In this document: positions 14,501 to 23,281 of the stretch, piece after piece | How the letters are laid out: the number at the start of each line of letters is the position of its first letter | How positions within the stretch are numbered: the first letter of the stretch is position 1 | Virus record (IMG/VR): IMGVR_UViG_3300024999_000219 | Location: 1 to 39,342 of that record | DNA length: 39,342 nucleotides | Source: a virus | Reading direction: 5' to 3' (one strand) | Notes under the pieces: model-generated | Database searches by the model: none | What the model was told of the DNA's origin: nothing | Seen by the model: the letters and a program-made list of their open reading frames with translations, nothing else | Position numbers and translations under genes: made by a program

Positions 14501-14529
14501 ATTATAATGGATATGATCGTATATTGCAA
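14501..14529 (-). promoter_or_regulatory. Promoter, TTGCAA-17-TATAAT
   Basis: TTGCAA (14529-14524) and TATAAT (14506-14501) on the minus strand, driving the minicistron/48-aa frame. Confidence 0.65.
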
Positions 14530-14605
14530 GCATTTATTTATATTGATATTGTTTTGCTATTATACGGCTGCTGTTATGCTGTTATAGAGAAATAGCAAAA
14601 AAAAT

Positions 14606-14624
14606 AACCTACATAATGTAGGTT
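14606..14624 (-). terminator. Terminator of the 66-aa gene
   Basis: AACCTACAT-T-ATGTAGGTT then ATTTTTTTTG on the minus strand, directly at the stop codon. Confidence 0.8.
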
Positions 14625-14823
14625 AAATTAATTCTAAGTATTGGCAATATTCACCGGAATATTTATTGTATAATTTTGTATTATACATTTCTTTATAATT
14701 TCCTTTTTGCTTACATTGGAGTAATAGAGCGATTTCTTTTATTGTGCCCTTTGGGTTGGTTCTAAGAGTTGACATTTTTTGTTTTAATTGTTTGGCCTTT
14801 TGTGTTAATTCTGTTTGTGTCAT
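14623..14823 (-). CDS. Hypothetical basic protein, 66 aa
   Basis: ATG at 14823 after AAGGAGGTTACCACC. The first 35 residues form a basic helix (LTQKAKQLKQKMSTLR); the rest is Tyr- and Lys-rich. An imperfect 13-base inverted repeat (about 14845-14892) lies in its leader. Could bind nucleic acid; unproven. Confidence 0.65.
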   Translation of the reverse strand: MTQTELTQKAKQLKQKMSTLRTNPKGTIKEIALLLQCKQKGNYKEMYNTKLYNKYSGEYCQYLELI

Positions 14824-14903
14824 GGTGGTAACCTCCTTTTATTTTACCTTTTCTATACCTTGTTACGTTGGGCAGTATAGGAAAGGTTTATATGTATTAT
14901 TAT

Positions 14904-15326
14904 TTAAGCTGTTATCGTTCTAAATTTTTTATGTAAATACTGATAATATTTTTCCGGTTGTCCTACTTTTGATAAAAGTCTGTTTGTTAATTCTGTATGT
15001 TTTTTGCCGTGTCTCCAATATTCAACATGTGCTAATTCATGACAGATAACTTTTTCCAATGTATCACCAGAGCCTAATTCCCATGTTAGACCTATAGGTG
15101 AATTTAATTCAAAATAAAGATAACATTCTTTAACAAAGAATTCGTCTATAGTTATAGAGTATGTATTATTTTCTTCGTTTTTCCAGCAAAGACCTAGAGC
15201 GTGTTTGTCTTTGCCTTTAAGTGTTTCATGGTCTAGTATGGTTATGGGTATTTGCATAGTACAACCTATTGAGGACATAACTTTATGGACTGTTTGGTTA
15301 AAGTATTCTTGCATCGTTAATGGCAT
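14904..15326 (-). CDS. SprT-like zinc metalloprotease, 140 aa
   Basis: ATG at 15326 after AAAGGAGTTGATCAA. The motif HELAH (residues 96-100), with a third His at about 110 in a WRHGKKH segment, is the zinc-binding and catalytic signature of SprT/Spartan-like metalloproteases. Length agrees with the short SprT-like domain proteins of phages and plasmids. Cellular Spartan cleaves DNA-protein crosslinks; the bacterial small forms are mostly unstudied. Here the role could be removal of proteins from element DNA. There is no zinc ribbon at the C-terminus. The gene is not clearly linked to a partner. Confidence 0.75.
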   Translation of the reverse strand: MPLTMQEYFNQTVHKVMSSIGCTMQIPITILDHETLKGKDKHALGLCWKNEENNTYSITIDEFFVKECYLYFELNSPIGLTWELGSGDTLEKVICHELAHVEYWRHGKKHTELTNRLLSKVGQPEKYYQYLHKKFRTITA

Positions 15327-15416
15327 TTGATCAACTCCTTTGTGGATTATTTAAACCTTTTATAAAATCCCTTAGTTATTACCTATTAAGAGACTTTATA
15401 AGAGGTTTTAACCCTC

Positions 15417-15593
15417 TTAATAACCTCTAACGTATGTCTGAGCCTGCTTTAATGTGTCTAAAACTTCGATTAATTCTGATTCCTGGTAGTTATCGTTAAC
15501 AGGTTGGTTTTTGTAGATGGCATAATTTTTAAATTCGTTCTTAATGATAGTAAAGTTTTTATGTTCCCATATTCCGTTGTCAATTTTTTTCAT
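15417..15593 (-). CDS. Hypothetical protein, 58 aa
   Basis: I use the ATG at 15593 (MKKIDNGIWEHKNFTII), which follows CAAAGGAGGATATACCAA. Beta-rich N-terminus followed by an acidic helix (ESELIEVLDTLKQAQTYV). Promoter TAGACA-17-TATAAT near 15645-15673. Unknown family. Confidence 0.65.
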   Translation of the reverse strand: MKKIDNGIWEHKNFTIIKNEFKNYAIYKNQPVNDNYQESELIEVLDTLKQAQTYVRGY

Positions 15594-15881
15594 TTGGTAT
15601 ATCCTCCTTTGTAATATGTAAAATATAATATCTAACAAATACATTATATCAAATTGGCCGTCGACTGTCTATAGGTTGGAGTTAATTTGTTGCAGGTATT
15701 TATATTATGTTTGTGTTTAATTTTATTATTTATTGGCTGAATAGGCTTATATCGTGTTAGGATTGGATTTAAGGGTTGTTTTATTGATTTAGGTGTTAGA
15801 GTATGTATTTTTTATTTAAAGCTGGTATATGGCGATTGTGTGAGGTTATTTTTTATTGAGATGTTTAAATTGAGCAAAAAA

Positions 15882-15904
15882 AATAAGCCTCCTAAGAGGT
15901 TATT
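15882..15904 (-). terminator. Terminator of the 132-aa gene
   Basis: AATAACCTC-TTAG-GAGGCTTATT then TTTTTTTG on the minus strand, with one bulged base. Confidence 0.7.
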
Positions 15905-16298
15905 TAATCATTATGTTTATACCGTTTATTTGCTCAATCCTGCAAGCATCTACAATGTGCCGATTAATGCCTCTAGTATCTATTTTTACTCCTGCTTCTT
16001 GCTCAGTTATTTTCGGCTGAGCATACCAGGATAATTTACCGTTTACATATTTTGTAATACCATAGTAGTTACGGAGTTTTGAATCATTCAGCCAAGCTAC
16101 CAGTGCCTCTTTTTCTGTCTCAAATACTTCCTTGGTTCCGTTGTAAACATATGTTACTTTATCCTGATTAGTAGGTTGTTGTGTGGCACAGTGGAGGTGT
16201 TTAGCTTTTTGTCCTTTTTGCCATTCGACCTGCTCCCCCGCTTTAATCTTTTTACCACATACTGGACATGTGGAGTTAAATTTTGCTGTAATAGTCAT
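15900..16298 (-). CDS. Zinc-finger protein, 132 aa
   Basis: ATG at 16298 after GAGGAGGTCATCTAA. Residues 9-37 have CPVCGKKIKAGEQVEW followed by KAKHLHC, a C-x2-C...H-x-C treble-clef-like site of the type found in short zinc-binding domains of phage proteins. Residues 45-75 form a beta-alpha unit (VTYVYNGTKEVFETEKEALV). The rest is unassigned. Promoter TATACA-17-TATAAT near 16335-16365. It is the last gene before the gene-free tract and may bind DNA there, which is inference. Confidence 0.65.
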   Translation of the reverse strand: MTITAKFNSTCPVCGKKIKAGEQVEWQKGQKAKHLHCATQQPTNQDKVTYVYNGTKEVFETEKEALVAWLNDSKLRNYYGITKYVNGKLSWYAQPKITEQEAGVKIDTRGINRHIVDACRIEQINGINIMIK

Positions 16299-17044
16299 TT
16301 AGATGACCTCCTCAAAAAATATATATTTCAATTAATATTATATCAAAATAGAGGTTAGTTGTATATAGGTTTTAAGTAAATTATAGAGATTATTTATATT
16401 ATTATTTTGTAGGTTATTAGATTATGTTTGTTTACTTATATTTTTTTATAATGTTAGATGCCTTTATTTGACGTTGTAATAGGACGTATTTGATAGTTTA
16501 TAGAGTTTATATAGTTTAGTATTTATATTTTGAGGTGAATTGTACAATTATACATGAATATTGGTTTGATTGTGTATATTTATACTGATTATTTACATAT
16601 TATTACTGTATTGTTCCTTGTACCATTGATTATATCTATGTTTTTTATGTGTCGTGAGAATGCCCAGGAAGGACTGTATAATTTATTTCGTGTATGTTAG
16701 TAGATGGGAATGGAAGGTTAGGATAGATATTAATATAAACGTATGGTATTATTGGTGTATGAGTGATGGGAGGGAATAAAGAGTAATAATAAGATTTAAT
16801 TATTAATATGTGAGGTTGTGTTTGATATTGTATATTGTTGTTTTGTTTATCATGTGATATAGTATTTGTTTATATAATATGTAGTTATAATTATTGTAAC
16901 ATATAGTTTTTAATACTATGTGTGATAGTATAGATTATTATATAGTGTGGTATATAGTGTTGTATGTTGTAATATTCTTTACTATTAATATGTCTGATAA
17001 ATATGTAGTATTGTATACTATGTTAGGTAGTTTATAATAATATG

Positions 17045-17254
17045 TAATTCCTATCAATTTAGTAGGGATTAATTTATTGATTTTATATCCAAGTGAATTA
17101 GTAGGAATTAATTTTATAGAGGAAGTATATTTAATGTATAGTAAAATAGTAGGGATTAATTGTTTATAGTAGTAAAAACAATTATATAGTATTGGTTACT
17201 ATGTGTGGTGGGATTGATTGCTATTTAATTCCTAGTGATTTAGTAGGATATAAT
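17045..17254 (+). repeat. Iteron-like boxes TTAGTAGGGATTAATT
   Basis: Copies at 17059-17074, 17098-17113, 17146-17161 (first base differs) and 17240-17254 (diverged end). The inverted half TAATTCCTA is at 17045-17053 and 17226-17234. Spacing is irregular (39, 48 and 94 bases), so they may be regulator or initiator boxes rather than strict iterons. Confidence 0.5.
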
Positions 17255-17320
17255 AGTTCACCAAAATTTTCCATGTTATACCAAACGAAATCTCGTACGA
17301 GATCCCGTACATCTTTAAAT

Positions 17321-17336
17321 TGTTCCACGGGGAACA
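17321..17336. promoter_or_regulatory. parS-like partition site
   Basis: TGTTCCACGGGGAACA differs by one base from the palindrome TGTTCCACGTGGAACA, a member of the ParB (Spo0J) parS consensus TGTTNCACGTGNAACA. A further half-site TGTTTCAC lies at 17367-17374. No canonical ParA/ParB pair is seen in the window, so host ParB may be the reader. Confidence 0.55.
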
Positions 17337-18557
17337 CATAATTTATTTTATGATTGTGTCCCACATTGTTTCACAGTTTACCCTCTTATTATTCCGGTTC
17401 AATATTCATCCGGTATAATTTCAACTTCAATTTCAATCATCAATTCAATTCTACACAACCTCACGACTACGACATCAATTGTAAATATCATTCTAGGGTA
17501 TTTGTACCTATTTAGATTTTATGGCTGTGTATGAGGCTTATTTTAGGTTGTTATTTCAACCCCATTTTAACATCTTATTTTATATTTAATTATCCCACAA
17601 TTTTCCATCGAACACTCAAGTTCCGATAATAAATCTTATGTAAACTAGCTATTACCCTACAACCTGCATTATATAAGGGTTTGTTGATTATAGTATTATT
17701 ATTTTTTGTTCGTATCCGTGTAGGGTGGACATTTGGAAGATATTTATTGAGTTTGATATAGTGTCACAAGGGCAGGGTTGGGATATGTGATTGTATTTTT
17801 GGATAGACCGGGGTGAGTTTACAAATATTGTAATGAAATTATGTTCATAACCCAGGACATCTATTCTAAATCGTTATCCAGACATAAAACGAATGCGACT
17901 CATCGCTAATCAATCGTACAACATCACAACTAACAACTATTTCCATATTATAACCACACCCATCTTAATACCACATCTACACCACATATTTTTAATATTT
18001 ATTAATAAAATCATTCAAATTTTATCAATAAATACTACTCTCTATTCACTAATTTCACTATCCTTTATTATATCACAAATTCAATAATATTAATAATTTC
18101 CCACACATTAAATTTACCCTAATCATACTCTAATTACACTTAAAAATATACTCATAACATACCAAATAAATTAAAATAAATTAATTAAATTTATAAATAT
18201 CGAATAATATTTTTAACAATAAAATTTAACAATAAAATTCACCTATATATTAATCTATACTTTAATATTATTATATTTACCAAACTAATATAACTAAATC
18301 CAATTTTAATACATTAGTTAATTTTTAATTTATACAAAAAATTTACCAAACACCTCTTAAATCAAATCACCAACAAATCCTTACTCCATAACTATTCTAA
18401 TAACATCCATCGGATAAAGTGTATATAATATAATACAACTTGTCCATGCTATACGCTTCAAACGCTTATTTAACAATGATTTATAGCGATTTACTATTTT
18501 TCACCTTTGGTAAATTTTTTATATTTTATATTATATTGTATTAATATTCATCAAATC

Positions 18558-18764
18558 CTATTTTCCAACTCTCCACTCTAATCCACATCTCCAACATCTA
18601 ATGTATTTATCCTTACTCTTTACATCTCTCACAGCTTTACCTAATAAATCATCATATCCCTCATAATCATTAATGTAAATTTCCCCATTCTCATCCATAG
18701 GAAATTCAACAAACATTCTAATTTTCATACTTAAATCAGTATTGCCACATTTTAGACATTGCAT
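18558..18764 (-). CDS. Small zinc-ribbon protein, 68 aa
   Basis: ATG at 18764 after AAAGGAGAGATATAAT. CLKCGNTD at the N-terminus and IRCWRCGLEWRVGK at the C-terminus give the two C-x2-C pairs of a zinc ribbon, separated by about 50 mostly acidic residues. Zinc ribbons of this size usually bind nucleic acid or another protein. Single gene; lower GC than the left arm. Confidence 0.65.
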   Translation of the reverse strand: MQCLKCGNTDLSMKIRMFVEFPMDENGEIYINDYEGYDDLLGKAVRDVKSKDKYIRCWRCGLEWRVGK

Positions 18765-18886
18765 ATTATATCTCTCCTTTATATATTATTTTATTATTAT
18801 TAATCTACCCACAATATAAATTTCTATACTACAATTATTTTTATATTTTATAATTTCATTACTTCTATTATATTTAACAAAAAAAT

Positions 18887-18906
18887 AATCCCCATTTAAG
18901 AGGATT
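18887..18906 (-). terminator. Terminator of the 100-aa membrane gene
   Basis: AATCCTC-TTAAAT-GGGGATT (one wobble) then ATTTTTTTG on the minus strand. Confidence 0.7.
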
Positions 18907-18934
18907 AAATTTATCACTTATCTATTTACATTAT

Positions 18935-19237
18935 TTACCTATTACAATATATATTCACCCATGAATCCCTATAATTATATCCTAAATACCATAACAAACT
19001 AAAACTAAACACACCAAACCCATAGCATATATAACTTATACTTTTAAATAAACTCCCTATCCCTAATATATTACTACCACTTATACTTCCCATATCTCCA
19101 ATATTAAAACCTGCTATACCAAATAATGATAAACTTAATATTGATGATATATACATTATATTCTTTACATTAACTGCTACATTGCTACTTGCTCTAGTAT
19201 TTTCATTGCTTAATTTATCTGCTACATTATTCTCCAT
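18935..19237 (-). CDS. Membrane protein with two predicted TM helices, 100 aa
   Basis: I use the ATG at 19237 (MENNVADKLSNENTRASSN), which follows AAGGAGAAATATTAC. Residues 26-46 (IMYISSILSLSLFGIAGF) and 62-88 (LFKSISYICYGFGVFSFSLL) are hydrophobic and joined by a Gly/Ser-rich loop. The N-terminus is polar and has no signal peptide. Lies just upstream of, but apart from, the FtsK module. Unknown role; a membrane partner of that module is possible. Confidence 0.65.
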   Translation of the reverse strand: MENNVADKLSNENTRASSNVAVNVKNIMYISSILSLSLFGIAGFNIGDMGSISGSNILGIGSLFKSISYICYGFGVFSFSLLWYLGYNYRDSWVNIYCNR

Positions 19238-19741
19238 GTAATATTTCTCCTTTGTAATCTTTTTTATAATCCTATAACTTATCATATCCACTATTATTAA
19301 TTTTATTCATTGTAATATATAATCTTTTTTATATTATGATTATATTAATTAACTAATATATTATTTAATCAATAAATCACCTACCTAACTAATCAACTAA
19401 AGGGGCGTACCTAAACAAATTTCATACCCATATATATATCTCACTCCCATATACCACTCTAAATTAACTCAAAATTATCTCACCACAGAAGTTTTCGTTC
19501 CTTTAACTTCTTAGTCTTTTTTGATTTTATAGTATTAATATAGGATAGGACAAGGTAATTCATATTTTCTATAATACATATTAGAATATATATTATAACT
19601 CATATCTTAATTCATATTCTTATTCATATTGTAGGAATTTATAATTTTCTAATATTCAAATGTACAACATATAAAAACACATAAAAATAATCAACCATTT
19701 CTGATTGATTCAAATAATATTACAATATTACATTCAATTAT
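19238..19741. other. Gene-free spacer with hairpins and CATATT repeats
   Basis: Contains a plus-strand terminator-like hairpin AGAAGTT...AACTTCT followed by TCTTTTTT (19487-19520), and repeated CATATT/CATAT words at 19560-19645. No gene is supported. The plus-strand terminator has no plus-strand gene before it. Confidence 0.4.
19689..19710 (-). terminator. Terminator of the FtsK/replication-relaxation operon
   Basis: AATCAATC-AGAAAT-GGTTGATT then ATTTTTATG on the minus strand, 30 bases after the 48-aa gene. Confidence 0.7.
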
Positions 19742-19888
19742 TTATTTCTCTTCTTCTATAAATCCATTTTCCTCCATCCATTCAGTTTCTACTTCTAACA
19801 CTCTATGAACAATTGAATATGGTATTAATGCTTTCTTACTAATATATTTTGCAACTTCCTCTAAATCAATAACTAATTCTTTTTCCAT
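19742..19888 (-). CDS. Small acidic protein, 48 aa, operon end
   Basis: AAAGGAGGTTATTAATT precedes the ATG at 19888; the frame MEKELVIDLEEVAKYISKKA... ends at TAA 19744-19742. It overlaps the 3' end of the replication-relaxation gene by 23 bases. One or two amphipathic helices, acidic C-terminus. The overlap and ribosome site argue that it belongs to the same operon; function unknown. Confidence 0.6.
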   Translation of the reverse strand: MEKELVIDLEEVAKYISKKALIPYSIVHRVLEVETEWMEENGFIEEEK

Positions 19889-20591
19889 AATTAATAACCT
19901 CCTTTTTTATTTCATCTACAGCAACTATAATAAACTTTAAACTTAACTTAACTTCCTCTCCTATACTTTCATCAATTCCTACAAACTTAATATTATCTCT
20001 CTTCTCAATCTCTAACACTTTTAACTTTTTCTTCTCACTATCACAAACAATTAATATATTAGGGAATCTACTAACTTTATTATACCAAAACTCATTCTTA
20101 TATCTACCATTCCTATAAATATCAACATACTCTTTAATCTTATTAAATTTATTCCTACTATCTACTCTATCACTTTCAATTATCACATATCTATGTTCAT
20201 TAGTAACATAATTCTTAAATCCAATTATACCATCTGCTCTTTGACCACACTTAAAAACATATTCATTATTAATATCAACAAATTTATAATATTCTTTAAA
20301 CTTATACATATACAATAAATAAATATATCCCCAATTTCTATTAATATCATGAATCATAAATTTAGATTTTTTATTTGTAAAATAATAATTACATTCATTA
20401 ATATCTACTCTAATTGAATTAATTTTTCCTTTCTCTTTAAGTACCCTTAATCTTTCTCTACACTTAACTATCCCAAATTTTATATTAGTAAAAAACAAAT
20501 AATAAATTTGTTCTGTAGTTAATACTTCAAACATTTCAATTGCCTCTACTACACACTTATCTCGGTAATAACCTTTTTGTCTTGTGTTCAT
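19866..20591 (-). CDS. Replication-relaxation family protein, 241 aa
   Basis: The N-terminal 60 residues are a winged helix with the usual wording of this family (VLTTEQIYYLFF, then CRERLRVLKEKGKI). A second domain follows with ADGIIGF, YVIIESDR and a conserved Lys in the next helix, which looks like the nuclease-like fold of Replic_Relax (Pfam PF13814), linked to plasmid replication and DNA relaxation. I start at the ATG at 20591; a TTG at about 20621 with GGAG before it is an alternative. It overlaps the end of the FtsK-type gene by 35 bases, so the two act together, probably in plasmid transfer. Confidence 0.65.
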   Translation of the reverse strand: MNTRQKGYYRDKCVVEAIEMFEVLTTEQIYYLFFTNIKFGIVKCRERLRVLKEKGKINSIRVDINECNYYFTNKKSKFMIHDINRNWGYIYLLYMYKFKEYYKFVDINNEYVFKCGQRADGIIGFKNYVTNEHRYVIIESDRVDSRNKFNKIKEYVDIYRNGRYKNEFWYNKVSRFPNILIVCDSEKKKLKVLEIEKRDNIKFVGIDESIGEEVKLSLKFIIVAVDEIKKEVINYGKRISY

Positions 20592-21897
20592 ATTCTTGTA
20601 TTTGAAATTGTTCTCTATCAATAGGATCATCTCCATTGTAGAAATATGATGCTTTATTATGATTACTATCATCTGATAATTTATTAAACATTATTAATCT
20701 CTCTTCTGCTTCTTTTCGTTTTAATAACATTGCCTGTAATTCCATCTGCTTAGTTCCATGTTGAAATATCATTCTACCTTTAATATTAGGCAAATAATAA
20801 GCATCTGTATTTCCTAATATGGTCATACTAGTACCAAAATTAACACATTTAAATGATATAGCACTAGGAAAGTTGCTCTTTATTTCCATAGGAATTAATT
20901 TATCTGATGGTCTTTGCATTGCAATAATTAAATGTACTCCTGTTTTAGCACTTATCATTCCTAAGTCTGCAACAATACTTTGTAATCTTTGTCTTCTATT
21001 TTTCATAATTTTATTGTCTGATTTTCTAGGAGAAGTAAATGCAAATTCATCAACAACTAATACAATATATTCTAATTTATTACTAGGATTCTTTTTATTA
21101 TATTCTATTAAATTAACACAATTATTTTTTACAAGGAAATATCTTCTTCTTTCTACTTCTTGCATTAAATAATCTAATATTATTTCTGCACTATCAAGAT
21201 TATACCCAAATATAACATAATCTTTTAAATGTACAAAATCAGTCATTGCTAAATCTATAACAATTAATTTAATATTATTATTTTGCATTAATCCATCACA
21301 AATACCTGTTAATAAGACACTTTTCCCACTCCTAGTTACTCCTCCGATTATAAGATGTACTATATCAACTAAATCAACAATTATATTTATACCATTAACT
21401 CCTACACCTATAGGAATAGGTATACATTTATCCATATGCTCAATATAATTAAAGTTATATCTATATTTTTCAGGTATAATACCCTTAATAACTTCCATCA
21501 TTAATAATCCTCTTCTATTTTCTATATTAACTTGTGCTGTCATTGCATCAGAGAAATATTTTACTTTATCAATTATTAACTTATAATTTAATCCATATGG
21601 CAATTTAAACATTACTTGATAATGATTATCATTCTTTTTATTTGTAGCAATATGATAAGGATATTTACCTTCGGAATTATAACAATTAGTTTGTATAAAT
21701 ACATTTTCAATTTCTGCTTCTATATTTCTACTTTTTCTAGTTCTAATTAATTTTTTTACTGAAGTTTTTAAATCTTCTTTCTTTTCAGGTTTAAGTGGTT
21801 TATATCCTAACTTCAAATCCCATAAATATTTATTAAAATTATCTTTTAAATCTTTCTTATATTTCTTCCAATTTTCTTTTATTTCTTTTCTGTCCAA
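20557..21897 (-). CDS. FtsK/HerA-type DNA translocase, soluble, 446 aa
   Basis: Walker A GGVTRSGKS at about residues 185-193, Walker B IVLVVDEF at about 278-285, then a sensor segment (TGVHLIIAMQRPSDKLI) and a GNTDAYYLPNIKGR element are the marks of the FtsK/SpoIIIE/TcpA motor family. The first 180 residues are Lys-rich and have no membrane helix, unlike typical coupling proteins; the 138-aa and 224-aa neighbours could supply the anchor. TTG at 21897 has AGGTGG before it; GTG at 21906 is the alternative. The start overlaps the 224-aa gene. Likely pumps DNA during conjugation or mobilisation. Confidence 0.8.
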   Translation of the reverse strand: MDRKEIKENWKKYKKDLKDNFNKYLWDLKLGYKPLKPEKKEDLKTSVKKLIRTRKSRNIEAEIENVFIQTNCYNSEGKYPYHIATNKKNDNHYQVMFKLPYGLNYKLIIDKVKYFSDAMTAQVNIENRRGLLMMEVIKGIIPEKYRYNFNYIEHMDKCIPIPIGVGVNGINIIVDLVDIVHLIIGGVTRSGKSVLLTGICDGLMQNNNIKLIVIDLAMTDFVHLKDYVIFGYNLDSAEIILDYLMQEVERRRYFLVKNNCVNLIEYNKKNPSNKLEYIVLVVDEFAFTSPRKSDNKIMKNRRQRLQSIVADLGMISAKTGVHLIIAMQRPSDKLIPMEIKSNFPSAISFKCVNFGTSMTILGNTDAYYLPNIKGRMIFQHGTKQMELQAMLLKRKEAEERLIMFNKLSDDSNHNKASYFYNGDDPIDREQFQIQEYEHKTKRLLPR

Positions 21898-22553
21898 TTT
21901 AACCACCTACTATTCTTTGGTTTATTTAAATAATTCTTAAATCCCTTTATCTTTTCAATAACACCTTTTCGTATACTTCCATCTCTACTTTTACTTATAT
22001 CTTCCATTACTCCATCTATTATTTTCCCAAAACATTTACCATCTATCTCTGACATTTCTTTACTTCCCATATCACGATATATAATTCTTTCTTCACCTTT
22101 ATCATTCTTAATAGTTACAGTAAAACTTCCAGGTGTTTTATCATCAGTAATCTTAATATTTTCATTATGTTTATCTTCTTTCTTATTGATATTAGAATTA
22201 TTATCTATTTTTTGTTCATTTTTATTAATTATTTCCTCTTTTTTATTGATATTATTGTTAATATTATGTTGTTTTTGTTCATTATATTGCTTATTTTCAT
22301 CGTAAGTTTTATCTTCATTATAATTATATGTTTTATTATTAGTATCTTCTTCTACGTTTACTATAATTGGTAATTTTTTATCTTTAATAATTAAATCACC
22401 ATAAAATTTATTGCCATATTGAGTTTCTTCATGCTTATATATTTTAGCATCTATCACTCCATGTTTAGTAAACAATAAATTATTCATACCAAACATAACG
22501 AACAATGCCATTATTCCTACTATACATTTATTGATAAATATACTCTGTATCAT
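21879..22553 (-). CDS. Membrane-anchored Asn/Lys-rich protein, 224 aa
   Basis: ATG at 22553 after AGAGGAGTGATTAATA. One hydrophobic helix at residues 8-28 (CIVGIMALFVMFGMNNLLF). Residues 33-60 look beta-rich; residues 65-130 are an Asn, Lys and Glu-rich spacer with repeats of NINKKE and NEQK. The C-terminal 90 residues (about 135-224) hold a small fold with KGEERIIYRDMG and a basic end. It looks like a tethered adaptor with a long flexible arm to the DNA motor, with which its gene overlaps by 19 bases. Confidence 0.65.
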   Translation of the reverse strand: MIQSIFINKCIVGIMALFVMFGMNNLLFTKHGVIDAKIYKHEETQYGNKFYGDLIIKDKKLPIIVNVEEDTNNKTYNYNEDKTYDENKQYNEQKQHNINNNINKKEEIINKNEQKIDNNSNINKKEDKHNENIKITDDKTPGSFTVTIKNDKGEERIIYRDMGSKEMSEIDGKCFGKIIDGVMEDISKSRDGSIRKGVIEKIKGFKNYLNKPKNSRWLNWTEKK

Positions 22554-22559
22554 TATTAA

Positions 22560-22976
22560 TCACTCCTCTTTATTTTCTTTGTTTGAGTTTTTATCATACT
22601 TAACTTTAGGATATTGATTAATAAATTTTAATTTATCAGGCATACTATCATTTATTTTATCATCAATATATTTATCTACTTGTTCTTGAGTATATAGTTT
22701 GGCAGTTGGATCAATATATTTTTTAATATAATCTATTTTCTCTTCTACATATTTTTGTTTTCTTTGCTCTTCTTCTATTAAAGGTAATACTTTTTCCATA
22801 ATAACACTTAAACAAGAAAATATAGTTATAATAATTATCATTTTTGCCATATTTCTTTTACTTAGTGCTCTACAAGTCACATATCCAAATGCTCCTATTA
22901 ATGTCTGTATCATTAATTGTGGCAGACATAAGCATGTTATAGCGAATAATAATATTGGAATAATAACTAAATACAT
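22560..22976 (-). CDS. Membrane protein with coiled-coil tail, 138 aa
   Basis: ATG at 22976 after AGAAGGTGAAAAA. Hydrophobic segments at 1-20 and 43-60; residues 65-110 are charged and helical (LIEEEQRKQKYVEEKIDYI), and the end is Lys/Glu-rich. Six bases separate it from the next gene. In context it may be the membrane platform for the soluble FtsK-type ATPase. No named family. Confidence 0.6.
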   Translation of the reverse strand: MYLVIIPILLFAITCLCLPQLMIQTLIGAFGYVTCRALSKRNMAKMIIIITIFSCLSVIMEKVLPLIEEEQRKQKYVEEKIDYIKKYIDPTAKLYTQEQVDKYIDDKINDSMPDKLKFINQYPKVKYDKNSNKENKEE

Positions 22977-22993
22977 TTTTTCACCTTCTAATT

Positions 22994-23281
22994 TTAAAAT
23001 AATGCTAATAATTTATTTACTATTTTAAAACCAGTATCTATCATAATTAATGTGGCAATAAATGTAGCAACTATACCAACTAATACTGCAAAATTTTGTT
23101 TACCTATAATTTTACATATTTGTTCTCCTATAAAAGCAGCAATAGCAGCACCTACAATTAGGAGTATAGCAAATCCTGGTTTACCATAACCAACAGTTTC
23201 TTTCATTAATTCTGTAATAGTCATAGCATAACAAGGGGTGGGGTATAGTAAACAAATTAGGATGAAGATATATTTACTCAT
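22994..23281 (-). CDS. Pilin-like protein with signal peptide and two TM helices, 95 aa
   Basis: ATG at 23281 behind AGGAGGTATAAAATA. Residues 1-19 (ending TPCYA) form a signal peptide with an A-x-A-like cleavage site. The mature part has helices at about 36-60 (GFAILLIVGAAIAAFIG) and 67-90 (FAVLVGIVATFIATLIM), joined by a Lys-containing loop. This is the layout of VirB2/TrbC-type conjugative pilins, but also of small holin-like or coat-like proteins. Its start overlaps the upstream stop by one base (TAATG). No VirB4 or VirB6 homologue is visible nearby. Confidence 0.6.
   Translation of the reverse strand: MSKYIFILICLLYPTPCYAMTITELMKETVGYGKPGFAILLIVGAAIAAFIGEQICKIIGKQNFAVLVGIVATFIATLIMIDTGFKIVNKLLALF

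Larger units (their letters stand above)
16299..18557. other. 2.26 kb gene-free tract with skew switch, repeats and parS-like site
   Basis: No supported gene on either strand. From 16.3 to about 17.25 kb the plus strand is G/T-rich (for example 18 G and no C in 16741-16800). From about 17.85 kb it is C/A-rich (no G in 17941-18060). In between lie four TAGTAGGGATTAATT-like boxes, a TCTCGTACGAGA palindrome (17291-17302) and a parS-like palindrome (17321-17336). This is the profile of a replication or partition control region rather than of degraded genes. Confidence 0.55.

Noticed and set aside
15840-16034. 64-codon plus-strand frame opposite the zinc-finger gene
   Set aside because: Antisense shadow of a well-supported gene, no ribosome site.
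17893-18087. 64-codon plus-strand frame
   Set aside because: No ribosome site; translation is low-complexity Ile/Thr/Leu as expected from A/C-rich noncoding DNA.
22994-23281. Holin
   Set aside because: A cleavable signal peptide and location in the FtsK operon favour a pilin-like role; no endolysin is nearby.
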